A stretch of 64,000 bases of DNA, taken from NCBI GenBank assembly GCA_017857245.1, contig JAFMDO010000002.1, positions 20,677 to 84,676 of the forward strand, written 5' to 3'. The position numbers were made by a program, and so were the translations under genes. Below, piece after piece: positions 10,339 through 22,072 of the stretch. The first letter of the stretch is position 1. Every line of letters starts with the position of its first letter. The notes beneath the pieces were generated by a model. That model was not told the DNA's origin and did not search any database. It saw only the letters and a list, made by a program, of their open reading frames with translations. Origin of the DNA: Pontimonas sp. (GTDB taxonomy: Bacteria; Actinomycetota; Actinomycetes; Actinomycetales; Microbacteriaceae).

Positions 10339-11480
10339 GATCGGCGGCAGTGCTCGTATTGGAAGACGGATCGCGTTTCGAAGGGCATTCTTTTGGCGCC
10401 GCGGGGCAACGCCTCGGCGAAGTGGTCTTCGCCACCGGAATGACGGGATATCAGGAGACGCTGACCGACCCCAGCTATGCCGGGCAAATCGTTGTGATGA
10501 CAGCTCCTCACATCGGCAATACCGGAATGAACGATGATGACGCTGAATCTCGCCAGATTTGGGTCGAAGGGTTCGCCGTTCGTGACCTATCACCCAGGCC
10601 GTCAAATTTCCGATCCACCAGATCCCTTGAAGATGACCTGACCCACGACGGTGTCGTAGGAATATCGGGCGTCGACACTCGGGCCATCACGCTGGTCCTG
10701 CGTGAAGCAGGCGTGATGCGCGGTGGCGTGTTCAGCGGGGAAGCGCTCGACGCGAGTCCCGAAGACCAACTGGAGACCGTGCGGGCAACTCCGGGAATGG
10801 AGGGCCAAAGCCTGTCAGATCGGGTCAGCGTCGAGGCCACCAGGGTGGTCGCCGCCATCGGTGAGGCCCTGGGTGTCTTGGCTGTCATCGATCTAGGGAT
10901 CAAAGAATCCACGGTCCACGAGTTGGCAGCCAGGGGCTTTGAGGTTCATATCTTGCCTGCCCGAAGCTCGTGGGTAGAGGTTTGCGCGCTCTCCCCGGTG
11001 GCACTGTTTTACTCCAACGGACCGGGCGACCCTGCGGCCTCCGAAGCACAAGTAGAGGTGTTGCAAGAAGCGCTGCGAGCCAAGTTGCCGTTTTTTGGAA
11101 TCTGCTTTGGCAACCAATTGCTGGGTCGCGCACTGGGCTTTGGCACCTACAAACTCAAGTACGGACATCGCGGGATTAATCAGCCGGTATTGGATAAAAG
11201 CTCTGGCAGGGTAGAAATTACCTCTCAAAACCACGGGTTTGCTGTCTCAGCCCCGCTGGATGGTGTTCTCGAATCACCAGCAGGCTTTGGCAGGGTTGAA
11301 GTGTCCCACTACAGCTTGAACGACGACGTGGTGGAAGGCTTGCGCGCCCTCGATATCCCCGCATTTTCCGTTCAGTATCATCCTGAGGCGGCCGCGGGGC
11401 CGCGAGACGCGAACCACCTTTTTGACCGTTTTCGAGACATGGTCGTCGCTTCTGTATCACCAACTGGGGGAGTGGCCTAA
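10335..11480 (+). CDS. carA: Carbamoyl-phosphate synthase small subunit
   Basis: GATase class I motif [27 protein letters not shown]. Confidence 0.97.
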   Translation: MRSAAVLVLEDGSRFEGHSFGAAGQRLGEVVFATGMTGYQETLTDPSYAGQIVVMTAPHIGNTGMNDDDAESRQIWVEGFAVRDLSPRPSNFRSTRSLEDDLTHDGVVGISGVDTRAITLVLREAGVMRGGVFSGEALDASPEDQLETVRATPGMEGQSLSDRVSVEATRVVAAIGEALGVLAVIDLGIKESTVHELAARGFEVHILPARSSWVEVCALSPVALFYSNGPGDPAASEAQVEVLQEALRAKLPFFGICFGNQLLGRALGFGTYKLKYGHRGINQPVLDKSSGRVEITSQNHGFAVSAPLDGVLESPAGFGRVEVSHYSLNDDVVEGLRALDIPAFSVQYHPEAAAGPRDANHLFDRFRDMVVASVSPTGGVA

Positions 11481-11482
11481 GC

Positions 11483-14400
11483 ATGCCTAAACGGATAGAC
11501 ATCACCAGCGTGCTGGTCATTGGCTCCGGCCCGATCGTGATCGGGCAAGCGGCCGAGTTCGATTACTCGGGGACGCAAGCCTGCCGCGTATTACGCGAAG
11601 AGGGCGTCCGCGTGATTTTGGTCAATTCGAACCCCGCCACCATCATGACCGATCCCGGGTTTGCTGACCAGACGTATATCGAGCCGATCACCACAGCGGT
11701 GTTGGAAGCGATTATTGCCAAAGAGAAACCCGACGCGATTCTGCCCACCCTCGGCGGACAGACCGCTCTGAACGCTGCTATGGCTCTGCACCAGGAGGGA
11801 ATCCTGGAGAAATACGGCATCGAACTTATCGGCGCTTCTTTCGAGGCCATCCAACGCGGGGAAGACCGTCAAATATTCAAAGATTTGGTCCTCAAATCCG
11901 GTGCCGAGGTCGCCAGGAGCCACATCGCACGCACTATCGAAGAGGCGAGGGATTTCGCCAAGGATCTCGGCTACCCGCTGGTGATTCGCCCGTCATACAC
12001 GATGGGCGGGTTGGGCTCGGGTTTTGCTCACAATGAGGCCGAACTGGAGCGGATGGTCGGTGACGGGCTGCACAACTCTCCCACGACGGAAGTCCTCCTC
12101 GAGGAGTCAATCTTGGGGTGGAAAGAGTACGAACTGGAAATGATGCGCGATGGCGCTGATAACACCGTCGTGGTCTGTTCCATTGAAAATGTCGACCCAG
12201 TCGGCGTTCACACCGGTGACTCCATCACTGTCGCTCCGGCCTTGACCTTGACCGATAGGGAATATCAGCGGATGCGCGACATTGGCATCGCCATTATTCG
12301 CGCGGTGGGTGTCGATACGGGTGGATGCAACATTCAGTTCGCGGTCGATCCCTTGGATGGGCGCATCATCGTGATCGAAATGAACCCCCGGGTCTCCCGC
12401 AGTTCCGCCTTGGCTTCGAAAGCCACGGGATTTCCGATTGCCAAAATCGCCGCAAAACTGGCGTTGGGTTACCGGCTCGACGAAATCCCCAACGACATCA
12501 CGGGGGTGACGCCGGCATCGTTTGAGCCCACTCTCGACTATGTCGTGGTGAAAGTCCCACGGTTTGCGTTCGAGAAGTTCCCGCTCGCAGATCGGGGTCT
12601 GACCACCACGATGAAGTCGGTGGGCGAGGCAATGGCATTGGGTCGCAACTTTACGCAGGCGCTGAACAAGGCCCTGCGGTCACTGGAGCAACGGGGGAGC
12701 TCTTTCCATTGGGAGCAACAGCCCGCAAGCGCCGCGGAACTCGTCAAGTCAGCCATGATGCCCACCGACGGTCGCATTGTGACGGTTCAGCAGGCGCTTC
12801 GCCAAGGTGCGAGCGTGGAAGAGCTCCACACTGCCACGGGGATTGACCCCTGGTTCCTCGATCAGATCCAGCTCATCAACACCGTTGCTGCCGAGGTCGC
12901 CCAGGCCCCTGACCTCTCGAAAGAGATCGTTCGCTATGCCAAGCAACACGGGCTCTCCGACATCCAGATTGGGTCCCTGAGAGGCGTGACTGAAGCTGAG
13001 ATTAGGCAGTTGCGACATGACTGGGACCTTCGCCCGGTGTTCAAAACGGTTGACACCTGTGCCGGGGAATTTCCCGCCCTCACTCCCTATCACTACTCAA
13101 GCTATGACCAGGTCTCAGAGGTGGTCCCTTCTGACCGCAAGAAGGTCGTGATTTTAGGGTCAGGGCCCAACCGCATTGGGCAAGGAATTGAGTTCGACTA
13201 TTCCTGTGTTCACGCGGCCTTCGCGCTCCGGGATGCAGGTTTTGAGACCATCATGATCAATTGCAACCCGGAAACGGTCTCCACCGATTACGACACCAGC
13301 GACCGGCTCTATTTTGAGCCGCTTACGCTGGAGGACGTTCTGGAAATTGTTCACCAAGAGAGCGCCGCCGGTGAATTGTTAGGGGTCATCGTTCAATTGG
13401 GTGGTCAGACTGCCCTGGGTTTGGCGGAGGGCCTCGAAGCTGCGGGCGTGCCCATCCTCGGCACGACCCCCAGCGCCATCGACCTTGCGGAAGAACGTGG
13501 CTCGTTTGCTCGAATCCTGGACGAGGCAGGATTGGTTGCGCCGCGCAATGGAACGGCGATCGACTACGCCGGAGCCCTAGTTATTGCCGAGGACATTGGA
13601 TTCCCGGTTCTGGTTCGGCCCAGCTACGTGTTGGGGGGACGAGGCATGGAAATTGTTTATGACCAGGCGTCGTTGGAGGATTACTTCCATCGGATTGGGG
13701 ACTTCGCCATTGTGGGGCCCCAGGCGCCTCTGTTGGTGGACCGTTTCCTCGATGATGCGGTGGAAATTGACGTGGATGCTCTCTTTGATGGCGATACCCT
13801 CTACATCGGTGGGGTCATGGAGCACATCGAAGAGGCCGGGATTCATTCGGGCGATTCCTCCTGCACGCTACCTCCAGTGACCTTGGGCCGCGATGTTGTT
13901 GCTGCAGTCTGTGACGGCGTCGAAAAACTCGCCCGAGGAATTGGTGTGCGGGGGCTGATTAACGTTCAATTCGCGGTCGCTGCCGGCGTGCTGTATGTCT
14001 TAGAGGCCAATCCTCGGGCCAGTCGCACGGTTCCCTTCGTTTCGAAGGCTCTGGGAATTCAGTTGGCCCGAGCTGCGGCATTGGTGATGACGGGTTCCAC
14101 GGTGAAGCAGCTGGTGGCAGAAGGAGTGTTGCCCGAACGCGATGGCCGATCTGTTCCCGCGTCCTCGCCAGTGTCCGTAAAAGAGGCCGTGCTGCCCTTC
14201 AAACGATTTAGGACGCCGGCGGGGGACATCGTGGACTCGATTTTGGGTCCTGAAATGCGTTCCACCGGCGAAGTGATGGGGATTGCGCCGTCCTTCCCAG
14301 AAGCATTCTCCAAGAGCCAGGATGCGGCCTACGGTGGGCTACCGAAGTCGGGCACCGTCTTCGTCTCAGTGGCAGACCGGGACAAGCGCTCGGTGATTTT

Positions 14401-14767
14401 GCCCATTTTGCGTCTGTCCCAGATGGGCTTTGACCTTATTGCGACCGAGGGAACGGCGGAAACACTGGGGCGTTATGGAATAGCCACCACCGTGATTCGC
14501 AAGCACACCGAGACGGATTCCGACACGGAGGGCCCGAGCATTGTCGACCTCATCCATGCGGGTGCTATCGACATGGTGATCAATACACCCCGGGGTCGAA
14601 GCGCCCGGGCAGATGGCTACGAGATCCGGACCGCTACGGTGGCGGCTGATAAGGCGTTGTTCACGACGATTGCCCAACTTGGAGCGGCGGTTGCCTCCCT
14701 GGAGTTCAGTTCAGTGGTTCCCTCGGTGAAGAGCCTGCAGGACTATGCGAAAGACCGTGAGTCGTGA
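11483..14767 (+). CDS. carB: Carbamoyl-phosphate synthase large subunit
   Basis: Duplicated ATP-grasp halves ([39 protein letters not shown]) plus C-terminal MGS domain. Confidence 0.98.
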   Translation: MPKRIDITSVLVIGSGPIVIGQAAEFDYSGTQACRVLREEGVRVILVNSNPATIMTDPGFADQTYIEPITTAVLEAIIAKEKPDAILPTLGGQTALNAAMALHQEGILEKYGIELIGASFEAIQRGEDRQIFKDLVLKSGAEVARSHIARTIEEARDFAKDLGYPLVIRPSYTMGGLGSGFAHNEAELERMVGDGLHNSPTTEVLLEESILGWKEYELEMMRDGADNTVVVCSIENVDPVGVHTGDSITVAPALTLTDREYQRMRDIGIAIIRAVGVDTGGCNIQFAVDPLDGRIIVIEMNPRVSRSSALASKATGFPIAKIAAKLALGYRLDEIPNDITGVTPASFEPTLDYVVVKVPRFAFEKFPLADRGLTTTMKSVGEAMALGRNFTQALNKALRSLEQRGSSFHWEQQPASAAELVKSAMMPTDGRIVTVQQALRQGASVEELHTATGIDPWFLDQIQLINTVAAEVAQAPDLSKEIVRYAKQHGLSDIQIGSLRGVTEAEIRQLRHDWDLRPVFKTVDTCAGEFPALTPYHYSSYDQVSEVVPSDRKKVVILGSGPNRIGQGIEFDYSCVHAAFALRDAGFETIMINCNPETVSTDYDTSDRLYFEPLTLEDVLEIVHQESAAGELLGVIVQLGGQTALGLAEGLEAAGVPILGTTPSAIDLAEERGSFARILDEAGLVAPRNGTAIDYAGALVIAEDIGFPVLVRPSYVLGGRGMEIVYDQASLEDYFHRIGDFAIVGPQAPLLVDRFLDDAVEIDVDALFDGDTLYIGGVMEHIEEAGIHSGDSSCTLPPVTLGRDVVAAVCDGVEKLARGIGVRGLINVQFAVAAGVLYVLEANPRASRTVPFVSKALGIQLARAAALVMTGSTVKQLVAEGVLPERDGRSVPASSPVSVKEAVLPFKRFRTPAGDIVDSILGPEMRSTGEVMGIAPSFPEAFSKSQDAAYGGLPKSGTVFVSVADRDKRSVILPILRLSQMGFDLIATEGTAETLGRYGIATTVIRKHTETDSDTEGPSIVDLIHAGAIDMVINTPRGRSARADGYEIRTATVAADKALFTTIAQLGAAVASLEFSSVVPSVKSLQDYAKDRES

Positions 14768-15588
14768 TTTTTGGCGACGCTCTGCACCAGCTCACACTCG
14801 AGGGCCCGGCCCTGTGTGTGGGGGTGGACCCGCATCCGAATACTCTGGAACGCTGGGGATTCCCGGATTCCCCTGCGGGGCTCGATGGCTTCCTCGATGT
14901 GCTTCTCGAGCAGTTGATTGACGCGGAAGCTCTGATGGTGAAGCCCCAGGTAGCTCTGTTTGAGCGACATGGCGTCCGGGGTATGAGCTCGCTTGCAACA
15001 CTTCTGGGCCGTCTCCGAGCGGCTGCCATCCCCAGTATTGGCGACGGTAAGAGGGGGGACATTGGCAGCACTATGGAAGGCTACGCTTCCGCTTGGCTCA
15101 GCCCGGGAGCAGATTTCGAAGTCGATGCCCTCACGGTGAACCCCTATCTCGGGGTGGGAGCCCTCACCCCAGCCTTGGAGCTTGCCGCCGCGCAGAAGAA
15201 GGGGGTATTTGTGCTCTCGGCGACGAGCAATCCGGAAGCGTCCAGTCTGCAGTCAGCAGTGACCGCCTCGGGACGTAGCGTTGCGGCCGAGATCATCGCC
15301 GGCGTTGCCGATTTTGTCACTGCCCACCCAGAAGCCCTCCGCTCACACGGCGTGGTGGTCGGAGCAACCCTTGACCCAGGCGCCCTCACACTCGGCCTGG
15401 ATCAGAACGCCACAATGCCCATTTTGGCCCCGGGCTTTGGGGCCCAAGGAATCCCTCTTTCCCGCGCTCGCACCCTCTTTCCTCGCCAGCGATCCGTCAT
15501 CGCTGTGGCGGCTCGCTCGCTCCTGAGCACCGGACCAGAGGGATTCGCCCTCAGCATCCAGGACGCCCTGCAGGAGTTGGCAGCGTGA
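14764..15588 (+). CDS. pyrF: Orotidine 5'-phosphate decarboxylase (type 2, actinobacterial form)
   Basis: [30 protein letters not shown]. Confidence 0.93.
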   Translation: MIFGDALHQLTLEGPALCVGVDPHPNTLERWGFPDSPAGLDGFLDVLLEQLIDAEALMVKPQVALFERHGVRGMSSLATLLGRLRAAAIPSIGDGKRGDIGSTMEGYASAWLSPGADFEVDALTVNPYLGVGALTPALELAAAQKKGVFVLSATSNPEASSLQSAVTASGRSVAAEIIAGVADFVTAHPEALRSHGVVVGATLDPGALTLGLDQNATMPILAPGFGAQGIPLSRARTLFPRQRSVIAVAARSLLSTGPEGFALSIQDALQELAA

Positions 15589-16487
15589 GCTTCGATCCCC
15601 ACACCGCTTCGGCTCTTGGTGTTGAGCGCCGGCGGGCGAGAGCGGAGCTGAAGGCCTCGATCGCCCACGGCCGGGTACATATCCTCGAGCTCTTCGATTC
15701 CGCCGAGGGCACCACAGACCCGGTAGTGGGTGGGTTGCGCGTGGCGTGGTTCCTTGGATCGATCCCCGGCATGGGGGCGACCAAAATTTCCCGGGTGCTG
15801 GAGCGAACCGGAGTATTGCCCACGGCGACACTCCGTGGTTTGCGCGTTCGACAGCGGTCAGCTCTGCGGCGGGAAATCGTCGCGCTGTTTCGGCACTATT
15901 ACTCCCATTTGCGCGGCCAGCTTGTCATCATTGTCGGCCCCAGCGGGGTGGGAAAGGGAAGCATTGCGCGGTGGATACTTGAGAATCATGACAATTTTGC
16001 TTTGAGCGTTTCGGCGACCACGCGTGCTCCTCGAGCGGGTGAACACAGTGGTGACCACTACTTTTTCGTTAGCGAAGACGAGTTTGATGCAATGGTTCGG
16101 GATGACGAACTACTCGAATGGGCCCTAGTCCACAAACAGTTCCGATATGGCACGCCGCAGTTTGCTCTCGAGCTACAGCTCGATGCAGGTATCAACGTGA
16201 TCTTAGAAATTGACATCCAGGGTGCGAGGGCTGCGCGGCGCAAGATTCGCCACTCGCTCACGGTGTTCGTGGAACCCCCGAGCTTCGATGAGTTAGAGCG
16301 TCGGCTCGTGGGCAGAGGAACAGAAGACACCCCCGAAAGGTTGCGACGCCTGCGCACCGCGCGGGCTGAATTGAAGACTTCAGGGCGCTGGGACGCGCTG
16401 GTTACCAATCATGACGTCGCGGAGGCGGGGCAAAGCATCGTAGACTTAGCTCACGCCTCGATCGAGGCCAGAGCTTTCAAGGAGTAA
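15585..16487 (+). CDS. gmk: mIHF-like domain fused to guanylate kinase
   Basis: Residues 1-~108 match actinobacterial integration host factor (GLRVAWFLGSIPGMGATKISRVLERTGVLPTATLRGLRVRQRSAL); residues ~110-300 are guanylate kinase (IIVGPSGVGKGS, SVSATTRAPRAGEHSGDHYFF). Confidence 0.9.
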   Translation: MSFDPHTASALGVERRRARAELKASIAHGRVHILELFDSAEGTTDPVVGGLRVAWFLGSIPGMGATKISRVLERTGVLPTATLRGLRVRQRSALRREIVALFRHYYSHLRGQLVIIVGPSGVGKGSIARWILENHDNFALSVSATTRAPRAGEHSGDHYFFVSEDEFDAMVRDDELLEWALVHKQFRYGTPQFALELQLDAGINVILEIDIQGARAARRKIRHSLTVFVEPPSFDELERRLVGRGTEDTPERLRRLRTARAELKTSGRWDALVTNHDVAEAGQSIVDLAHASIEARAFKE

Positions 16488-16490
16488 CAC

Positions 16491-16745
16491 ATGTCCAACC
16501 GCGATGGAATCATCAAGCCGCCCATTGACGAACTGTTGACGAAGGTTGACTCGAAGTACCAGCTCGTTATTTTTGCTTCCAAGCGTGCGCGTCAAATCAA
16601 CGATTACTACTCCGACCTCGGCGAGGGCAGTATCTACGACCACGTCGGACCTCTCGTTCCCTCGACCGTTGAAGAGAAGTCGCTCAGCATCGCCCTGAGG
16701 GAGATCAACGAGGGCAAACTCGTTCTGCAGCGCAACCCAGAATAA
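16491..16745 (+). CDS. rpoZ: DNA-directed RNA polymerase omega subunit
   Basis: [47 protein letters not shown]. Confidence 0.95.
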   Translation: MSNRDGIIKPPIDELLTKVDSKYQLVIFASKRARQINDYYSDLGEGSIYDHVGPLVPSTVEEKSLSIALREINEGKLVLQRNPE

Positions 16746-16750
16746 GGTCC

Positions 16751-17959
16751 ATGGCGCCGACTGCCTCATCTACGCCCCGCATCGTCGTTGGCGTCACCGG
16801 GGGAATTGCCGCGTATAAGGCGGTAAGTCTGGTTCGCGGGTTGGTAAAACGTGGCGCCACGGTGACCGTTATCCCGACGGAATCTGCTCTGAGGTTTGTG
16901 GGCCGACCTACGTGGGAGGCGGTTTCTCGCAACCCCGTGGCGACCGAACTGTTCGACGATGTGGCCACTGTCCGCCATGTGTCCCTGGGGCAACAGGCGG
17001 ATCTGATTATCATTGCCCCGGCTACGGCGCACTCGATCGCGTCATTGGCCTCGGGGCTTGCTGGAGACTTGTTGGGGACCACCGTTTTGGCTTCTCAGGC
17101 CCCCGTACTGCTCGCTCCCGCGATGCACACCGAGATGTGGGAACACGCCAGTGTTCAGGCCAATATTGACACCCTCATCTCGAGGGGGGTCCATGTTCTG
17201 GGGCCGGCTTCAGGTGAGCTGACCGGGGGAGACATTGGCGCCGGTCGCATGGTTGAGCCCGAGGATATCGCCGAAGCGGCGTGGGCTTTGTTCGTGCCGC
17301 AAACCCTGTTGGGAAAGACCGTTCTGATTTCCGCGGGAGGAACCAGAGAGCCCCTGGATCCGGTGCGATTCTTGGGTAACCGTTCCACCGGCGAGATGGG
17401 TGTTCAGTTGGCGAGAGCTGCTCAGGTGCGTGGGGCTGAAGTTGTCTTGGTTGCTGCACACCTGGAGGTGTCTGCGCCCTCGGGTGTGGAAGTTGTTACC
17501 GCCGCCACAGCGGAAGTCATGCGTCAAAAGATGGTGGATAACGCCCCGCGTGCGGACGTGATTATCCTGGCTGCCGCGGTTGCGGACTGGGTGGCAGAGG
17601 CTCCCTCTGTGCAGAAGATCAGCAAAAAACAGGTGGGCGCCACTTTTTCTCCCACCTTTGTCCAAGCCCCTGACATCGCAGCGCAACTGGGAGCCATGAA
17701 ACGCCCCGATCAGCTTGTGGTGGGGTTCGCGGCGGAAACTTCCGATGATTCCGGGAAACGTGAGGCGGCGGCCAGGGCAAAGCTGGATGCTAAAAACCTC
17801 GATGCGGTTGTCGTGAACCAGGTCGGCGAGCAGGTAGGCTTTGGGAACGTTGTAACGACTTTGACACTGTTTACCAGCGCGAGCCCGCAGTCATGGTCGG
17901 TCGCAGGAAAGAAGTATTCAGTAGCGGGGCAGTTGTTAGATGCTCTGCTGGACCGATAG
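16751..17959 (+). CDS. coaBC: Bifunctional phosphopantothenoylcysteine decarboxylase / phosphopantothenate--cysteine ligase
   Basis: VGVTGGIAAYKAVSLVRGL, APAMHTEMWEH, SAGGTREPLDPVRFLGNRSTGEMG. Confidence 0.96.
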   Translation: MAPTASSTPRIVVGVTGGIAAYKAVSLVRGLVKRGATVTVIPTESALRFVGRPTWEAVSRNPVATELFDDVATVRHVSLGQQADLIIIAPATAHSIASLASGLAGDLLGTTVLASQAPVLLAPAMHTEMWEHASVQANIDTLISRGVHVLGPASGELTGGDIGAGRMVEPEDIAEAAWALFVPQTLLGKTVLISAGGTREPLDPVRFLGNRSTGEMGVQLARAAQVRGAEVVLVAAHLEVSAPSGVEVVTAATAEVMRQKMVDNAPRADVIILAAAVADWVAEAPSVQKISKKQVGATFSPTFVQAPDIAAQLGAMKRPDQLVVGFAAETSDDSGKREAAARAKLDAKNLDAVVVNQVGEQVGFGNVVTTLTLFTSASPQSWSVAGKKYSVAGQLLDALLDR

Positions 17960-17968
17960 GTAGGGCTT

Positions 17969-19153
17969 ATGAAGTTTTTCAGTTCCGAATCAGTGACTGA
18001 AGGTCACCCGGACAAAATGTGCGATCAGATCAGTGATGCACTTTTGGATGCTTTTCTGGCAGGAGACAAGGGGTCGCGTTGCGCGATTGAGTCCCTAAGC
18101 GCCGGGAACATGATTCATGTTGCAGGTGAAGTCACCTCTGCAACCGATGTCGATGTGGAAAAAGTCGTGCGCGATCTTGTTCGCAGCATCGGCTACACCG
18201 ACCAGTCTTTCGGCATCGACGCTGACGGGTTTGATTGGCACCTTTCCTTGGGTAAACAGTCTCCGGATATCGCTGCGGGCGTCGACCAGGCGTTGGAGTC
18301 CAGGGATGGATCCTCCCTCGATCCCTACGACTCGCTGGGTGCTGGCGACCAGGGAATCATGTTTGGCTACGCCACCAATGAGACCGAGTCCTTCATGCCG
18401 ATTCCCTTGTGGCTCTCCCACAGGCTGGCGCAGCAATTAGCCACCGCTCGTAAAACGGGGTTAGTGGATTACCTGCGCCCGGATGGAAAGACCCAGGTCA
18501 CTATTGGGTATGACAATGGCGTGCCGGTCGAGGTGAACACCATCGTTATTTCCACCCAGCACCACCCCGGGATTTCTCTCGAACAAATCACCAACGATGT
18601 CAAAGAGCACGTCATCGCCCCCATGTTGGAGCTCGTGGACCTTGATAGCTCTTCGACCCGGTACCTCATTAACCCCAGTGGCGACTTCGTTACCGGGGGA
18701 CCCGACGGTGACGCCGGCCTGACTGGCCGAAAAATTATCGTCGACACGTACGGCGGCGCTGCCCGACACGGCGGAGGCGCCTTTAGCGGAAAAGACCCGA
18801 CAAAGGTGGACCGATCCGCAGCCTACGCACTGCGCTGGGTGGCGAAAAACGCTGTTGCGGCCGGTCTCGCAGACAAAATTGAACTTCAGGTGTCCTATGC
18901 GATTGGCACCGCCCACCCCGTCAGTATCTTCGTGGAGGCGTTTGGGACCGAAAAAGTCAGCCTCGACGTGATTGAAAAGGCCGTGTTGGCAACGTTCGAT
19001 CTCCGTCCTCGAGCGATTATCGAAGAGCTTGATCTGCTGAACACCCCCTTCCTGTCGACTGCGGCCTATGGGCACTTCGGTCGCATGGATGTTGACTTTC
19101 CCTGGGAGCGTCTGAACAAAGTGGAGGATTTGCGCCAAGCTAGTGGATTGTGA
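17969..19153 (+). CDS. metK: S-adenosylmethionine synthase
   Basis: [49 protein letters not shown]. Confidence 0.98.
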   Translation: MKFFSSESVTEGHPDKMCDQISDALLDAFLAGDKGSRCAIESLSAGNMIHVAGEVTSATDVDVEKVVRDLVRSIGYTDQSFGIDADGFDWHLSLGKQSPDIAAGVDQALESRDGSSLDPYDSLGAGDQGIMFGYATNETESFMPIPLWLSHRLAQQLATARKTGLVDYLRPDGKTQVTIGYDNGVPVEVNTIVISTQHHPGISLEQITNDVKEHVIAPMLELVDLDSSSTRYLINPSGDFVTGGPDGDAGLTGRKIIVDTYGGAARHGGGAFSGKDPTKVDRSAAYALRWVAKNAVAAGLADKIELQVSYAIGTAHPVSIFVEAFGTEKVSLDVIEKAVLATFDLRPRAIIEELDLLNTPFLSTAAYGHFGRMDVDFPWERLNKVEDLRQASGL

Positions 19154-21117
19154 GCCCAACCCGTCGAATTGCTCGAGTGATCCTCGAAACGAGGTTGCCC
19201 CAGCTCGACCGGCTCTTTGACTACGAGGTTCCGCCCTCCCTCGAAGTTTCCCTCGGAATGAGGGTGAAAGTTCCCCTTCGCCAGCGAAAGACTCTTGCGA
19301 CGGGGTTTGTGGTGGCGTTGCTGAGCGACACAGAGCACCACGGCAGCCTGGCGAGTGTCAGTGACGTGGTCGGTCCGGTTTCGTTGATGTCTTCTGAGTT
19401 GTGGGAATTGGCTGAGGGAATCGCCTCACGCCAGGCGGGCAGCGCGGCCGACGTGCTGCGTTTAGCGATCCCGCCTCGCTACGTTCGCGCGGAGAAAAAG
19501 TGGAGAGAGTCCCGCGAGGTTTCCGGTTCGGTCGCAACGCTCCCGCCCCCGCCTGAGGGCAGCGGGGGTTATCCCGAGCAGGCGTGGGAGAAGATGCTGG
19601 AGCCCGATGCCAGAAGTGCGCTGTATCTCGATCATGGGGTTTCTGAACTGAGCAGTGGCGAATCTGTTCCCCGGGGCGCAATGACGGTGGCAGAGGTAGC
19701 TCACACCGCTCTCTCGCAGGCAAAGTCGCTGGTCGTTGTGGTCCCCACCTGGCGACATGTCGCGTTCTACGAAGCCGCTTTGCGCGAGGTTATTCCAGGA
19801 GAGTCACTGGCTCTGCTCCATACCGATATGGCACCTGCAGAGCGCTATGTGGAATATTTGCGGTGCTTAGAGGGGCGCCCGATTGTGGTGCTTGGCACGC
19901 GCCACGCTGTGTATGCCCCCTTACACCAGCTCGCGGGCATGGTGGTGGTGGATGATACTGACGAAAGCCACTCCGAACCACTGGCTCCCTATCCCCACAC
20001 CAGAGACGTTGCGTTGTTGCGCCAAAAAAACACGAGATGTGCTGTCGTGTTTGCCAGCGTTGTTCACGGGCTTAGCGTTACCAGGTGGAGCGAACAGGGG
20101 TATGTCACCCCGGTTACTCCCACCGAAACGTTTAGGGCGCGCGTCATTCCCACCGAACTGGCGGCGGGATCAGCCGCCCATCAAGCCCCGGCTCGCCTGC
20201 CTTCGCAGGCTTTCCGGGCGGCTAAAGAGGCGCTCGCCGAAGGCCCGGTTCTGATTCAGGTGTTTCGCGCCGGTTTCTCCACGGGGTTGGCGTGCGCAGA
20301 GTGCGGCGAGCGCGGTGTCTGCAGGGCCTGCCATGGCCCCCTCCGCCTGATGGCGCAGGGGGTTCGGCCCCATTGCTCCTGGTGTGGCGTGCCTGACACG
20401 GCGTGGAGGTGTGAAGCCTGTCAGGGGAAGAACCTCGTTCCCCGAGGGCAGGGAATTGGCCGCACCGTCAGCGATATTGGAAAAGCCTTTCCCACGGTTC
20501 CCGTTATTCGGTCCGACGGCGAGAATCGGGTCTTGCGGGTATCATCGCACCCCGCATTGGTGATCGCCACCAGGGGTGCGGAGCCGCTCGCAGAGGGGGG
20601 ATATGCGGCGGCGGTTTTGCTGGATGGGGCTGCCATGCTGTCGCGGGAGTCCCTTGGTGCCCTGGAAGACTCCCTTCACGCCTGGGAGGGGGCCATTTCG
20701 CTTCTCCGGCCCACGGCGACTGCCTACCTCGCTGACGTGACGGGCTTACCCGCGCTGGCGGTGACATCCGGGCGATATGAGCAACTGCTGCGTCATGAAC
20801 TCGGGGAGCGCCAGAAGCTGAAGTTGCCACCGGCGACTCGCATCGCCAGTATTTCTGGTCCGGCGTCGTTGGTGTCGAAAGCCCGCGAAGCCTTGGAAGC
20901 TACGGGGGCGATTAGTGATGTGTTGGGACCCGTCGAAACCGGTCCTGGTGTGGTGAGGATCATCATTCGTTTCAGCTACGCCCAGGGCTCTAGGGTGACG
21001 GGGGAACTGCGGGCGTTGCGCAACAAACTTGCGGTGGGATCCGCCAAGGGCAGGCCTGAGCGATTGCACATCGTCGTGGATGACGCTGATCGCCTGGATT
21101 CCCTGCTGAATGACTAG
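19150..21117 (+). CDS. priA: PriA-like replication restart protein, helicase motifs degenerate
   Basis: N-terminal DNA-binding region [23 protein letters not shown]; zinc-binding [26 protein letters not shown]; no Walker A. Confidence 0.88.
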   Translation: MSPTRRIARVILETRLPQLDRLFDYEVPPSLEVSLGMRVKVPLRQRKTLATGFVVALLSDTEHHGSLASVSDVVGPVSLMSSELWELAEGIASRQAGSAADVLRLAIPPRYVRAEKKWRESREVSGSVATLPPPPEGSGGYPEQAWEKMLEPDARSALYLDHGVSELSSGESVPRGAMTVAEVAHTALSQAKSLVVVVPTWRHVAFYEAALREVIPGESLALLHTDMAPAERYVEYLRCLEGRPIVVLGTRHAVYAPLHQLAGMVVVDDTDESHSEPLAPYPHTRDVALLRQKNTRCAVVFASVVHGLSVTRWSEQGYVTPVTPTETFRARVIPTELAAGSAAHQAPARLPSQAFRAAKEALAEGPVLIQVFRAGFSTGLACAECGERGVCRACHGPLRLMAQGVRPHCSWCGVPDTAWRCEACQGKNLVPRGQGIGRTVSDIGKAFPTVPVIRSDGENRVLRVSSHPALVIATRGAEPLAEGGYAAAVLLDGAAMLSRESLGALEDSLHAWEGAISLLRPTATAYLADVTGLPALAVTSGRYEQLLRHELGERQKLKLPPATRIASISGPASLVSKAREALEATGAISDVLGPVETGPGVVRIIIRFSYAQGSRVTGELRALRNKLAVGSAKGRPERLHIVVDDADRLDSLLND

Positions 21118-21141
21118 GCCACCTCGAGGCTCAGTAAGCTG

Positions 21142-22068
21142 GTGATGATGAGAGTGCTTTTTGCCGGCAGCCCCGAAGTTGCCCTGCCGAGCCTTCAGGC
21201 CCTGCTCTCCTCCGCCGTGGACGTGGTTGGTGTTCTCAGTCAGCCCGCCAAGCCGGTGGGTCGCGCAAAGACCCTCACCGACACGGCCGTTACTGCCTTT
21301 GCGAAAGCCCGGGGACTTCCCGTGGCGAACCCGCAGGATTCCCGGGGGATTCTTCGTGCCGTGGCGGAGTGGTCCCCCGATGTCGCGATCGTCGTCGCGT
21401 ATGGGCGGCTGTTGCCACTGCCCGTCCGCGAATCAGTTCCCGGTGGGTGGTGGAATGTTCACTTTTCGCTGTTGCCTCAGTGGCGGGGAGCCGCCCCCGT
21501 TCCGCACGCCATCCTGGCGGGGGATACCGTTACCGGGGTCAGCCTGTTCAAAATTGATGCAGGGCTTGACACCGGTGAGGTTGCTTTTTCGATGGAGTAC
21601 CCGCTACCCCCGGACGCCACCGCCACCGAGGTTTTGTCAACGCTGGCCCACCGAGCTGTGGAGCCGCTAATGGCACTGTTGTCCGGACTGGAATCGGGTT
21701 CTGTCGAGACGACTCCGCAGAGGGGGGAGCCTTCCTTCGCACCTAAACCGGAGGGATCCTTCGGTCTCTTGGACTGGGCGCATCCAGCAGGCACGCTCTA
21801 TCAGCGGTTTCTCGCAGCGACTGTGGAACCGGGGGCTTACACGCTGAGGAGGGACAATGGCCAGCGGGTGAACATTCGCGCGCTTACCCCGGCGCCCCAT
21901 CACCGCACCCTCGCACCAGGAGAAATCGAAGCAACAGAGGGGGAGGTCATGGTGGGAACGACTTCGCACCCGATGCGGCTTCTCACGCTCCAGCCGGCGG
22001 GGAAGTCCGCCATGCCGGCGATCGACTGGTTCCGAGGTCTTCCCTCAGGGGTCATCCTTGGCGAGTAA
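21142..22068 (+). CDS. fmt: Methionyl-tRNA formyltransferase
   Basis: RVLFAGSPEVALPSLQAL, NVHFSLLPQWRGAAPVPHAI; true start may be ATG 21145 or 21148. Confidence 0.95.
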   Translation: MMMRVLFAGSPEVALPSLQALLSSAVDVVGVLSQPAKPVGRAKTLTDTAVTAFAKARGLPVANPQDSRGILRAVAEWSPDVAIVVAYGRLLPLPVRESVPGGWWNVHFSLLPQWRGAAPVPHAILAGDTVTGVSLFKIDAGLDTGEVAFSMEYPLPPDATATEVLSTLAHRAVEPLMALLSGLESGSVETTPQRGEPSFAPKPEGSFGLLDWAHPAGTLYQRFLAATVEPGAYTLRRDNGQRVNIRALTPAPHHRTLAPGEIEATEGEVMVGTTSHPMRLLTLQPAGKSAMPAIDWFRGLPSGVILGE

Positions 22069-22072
22069 CCGT

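Noticed and set aside
17960-17968. Possible SAM-responsive riboswitch before metK
   Set aside because: Only 9 nt separate coaBC and metK; no room for a riboswitch.
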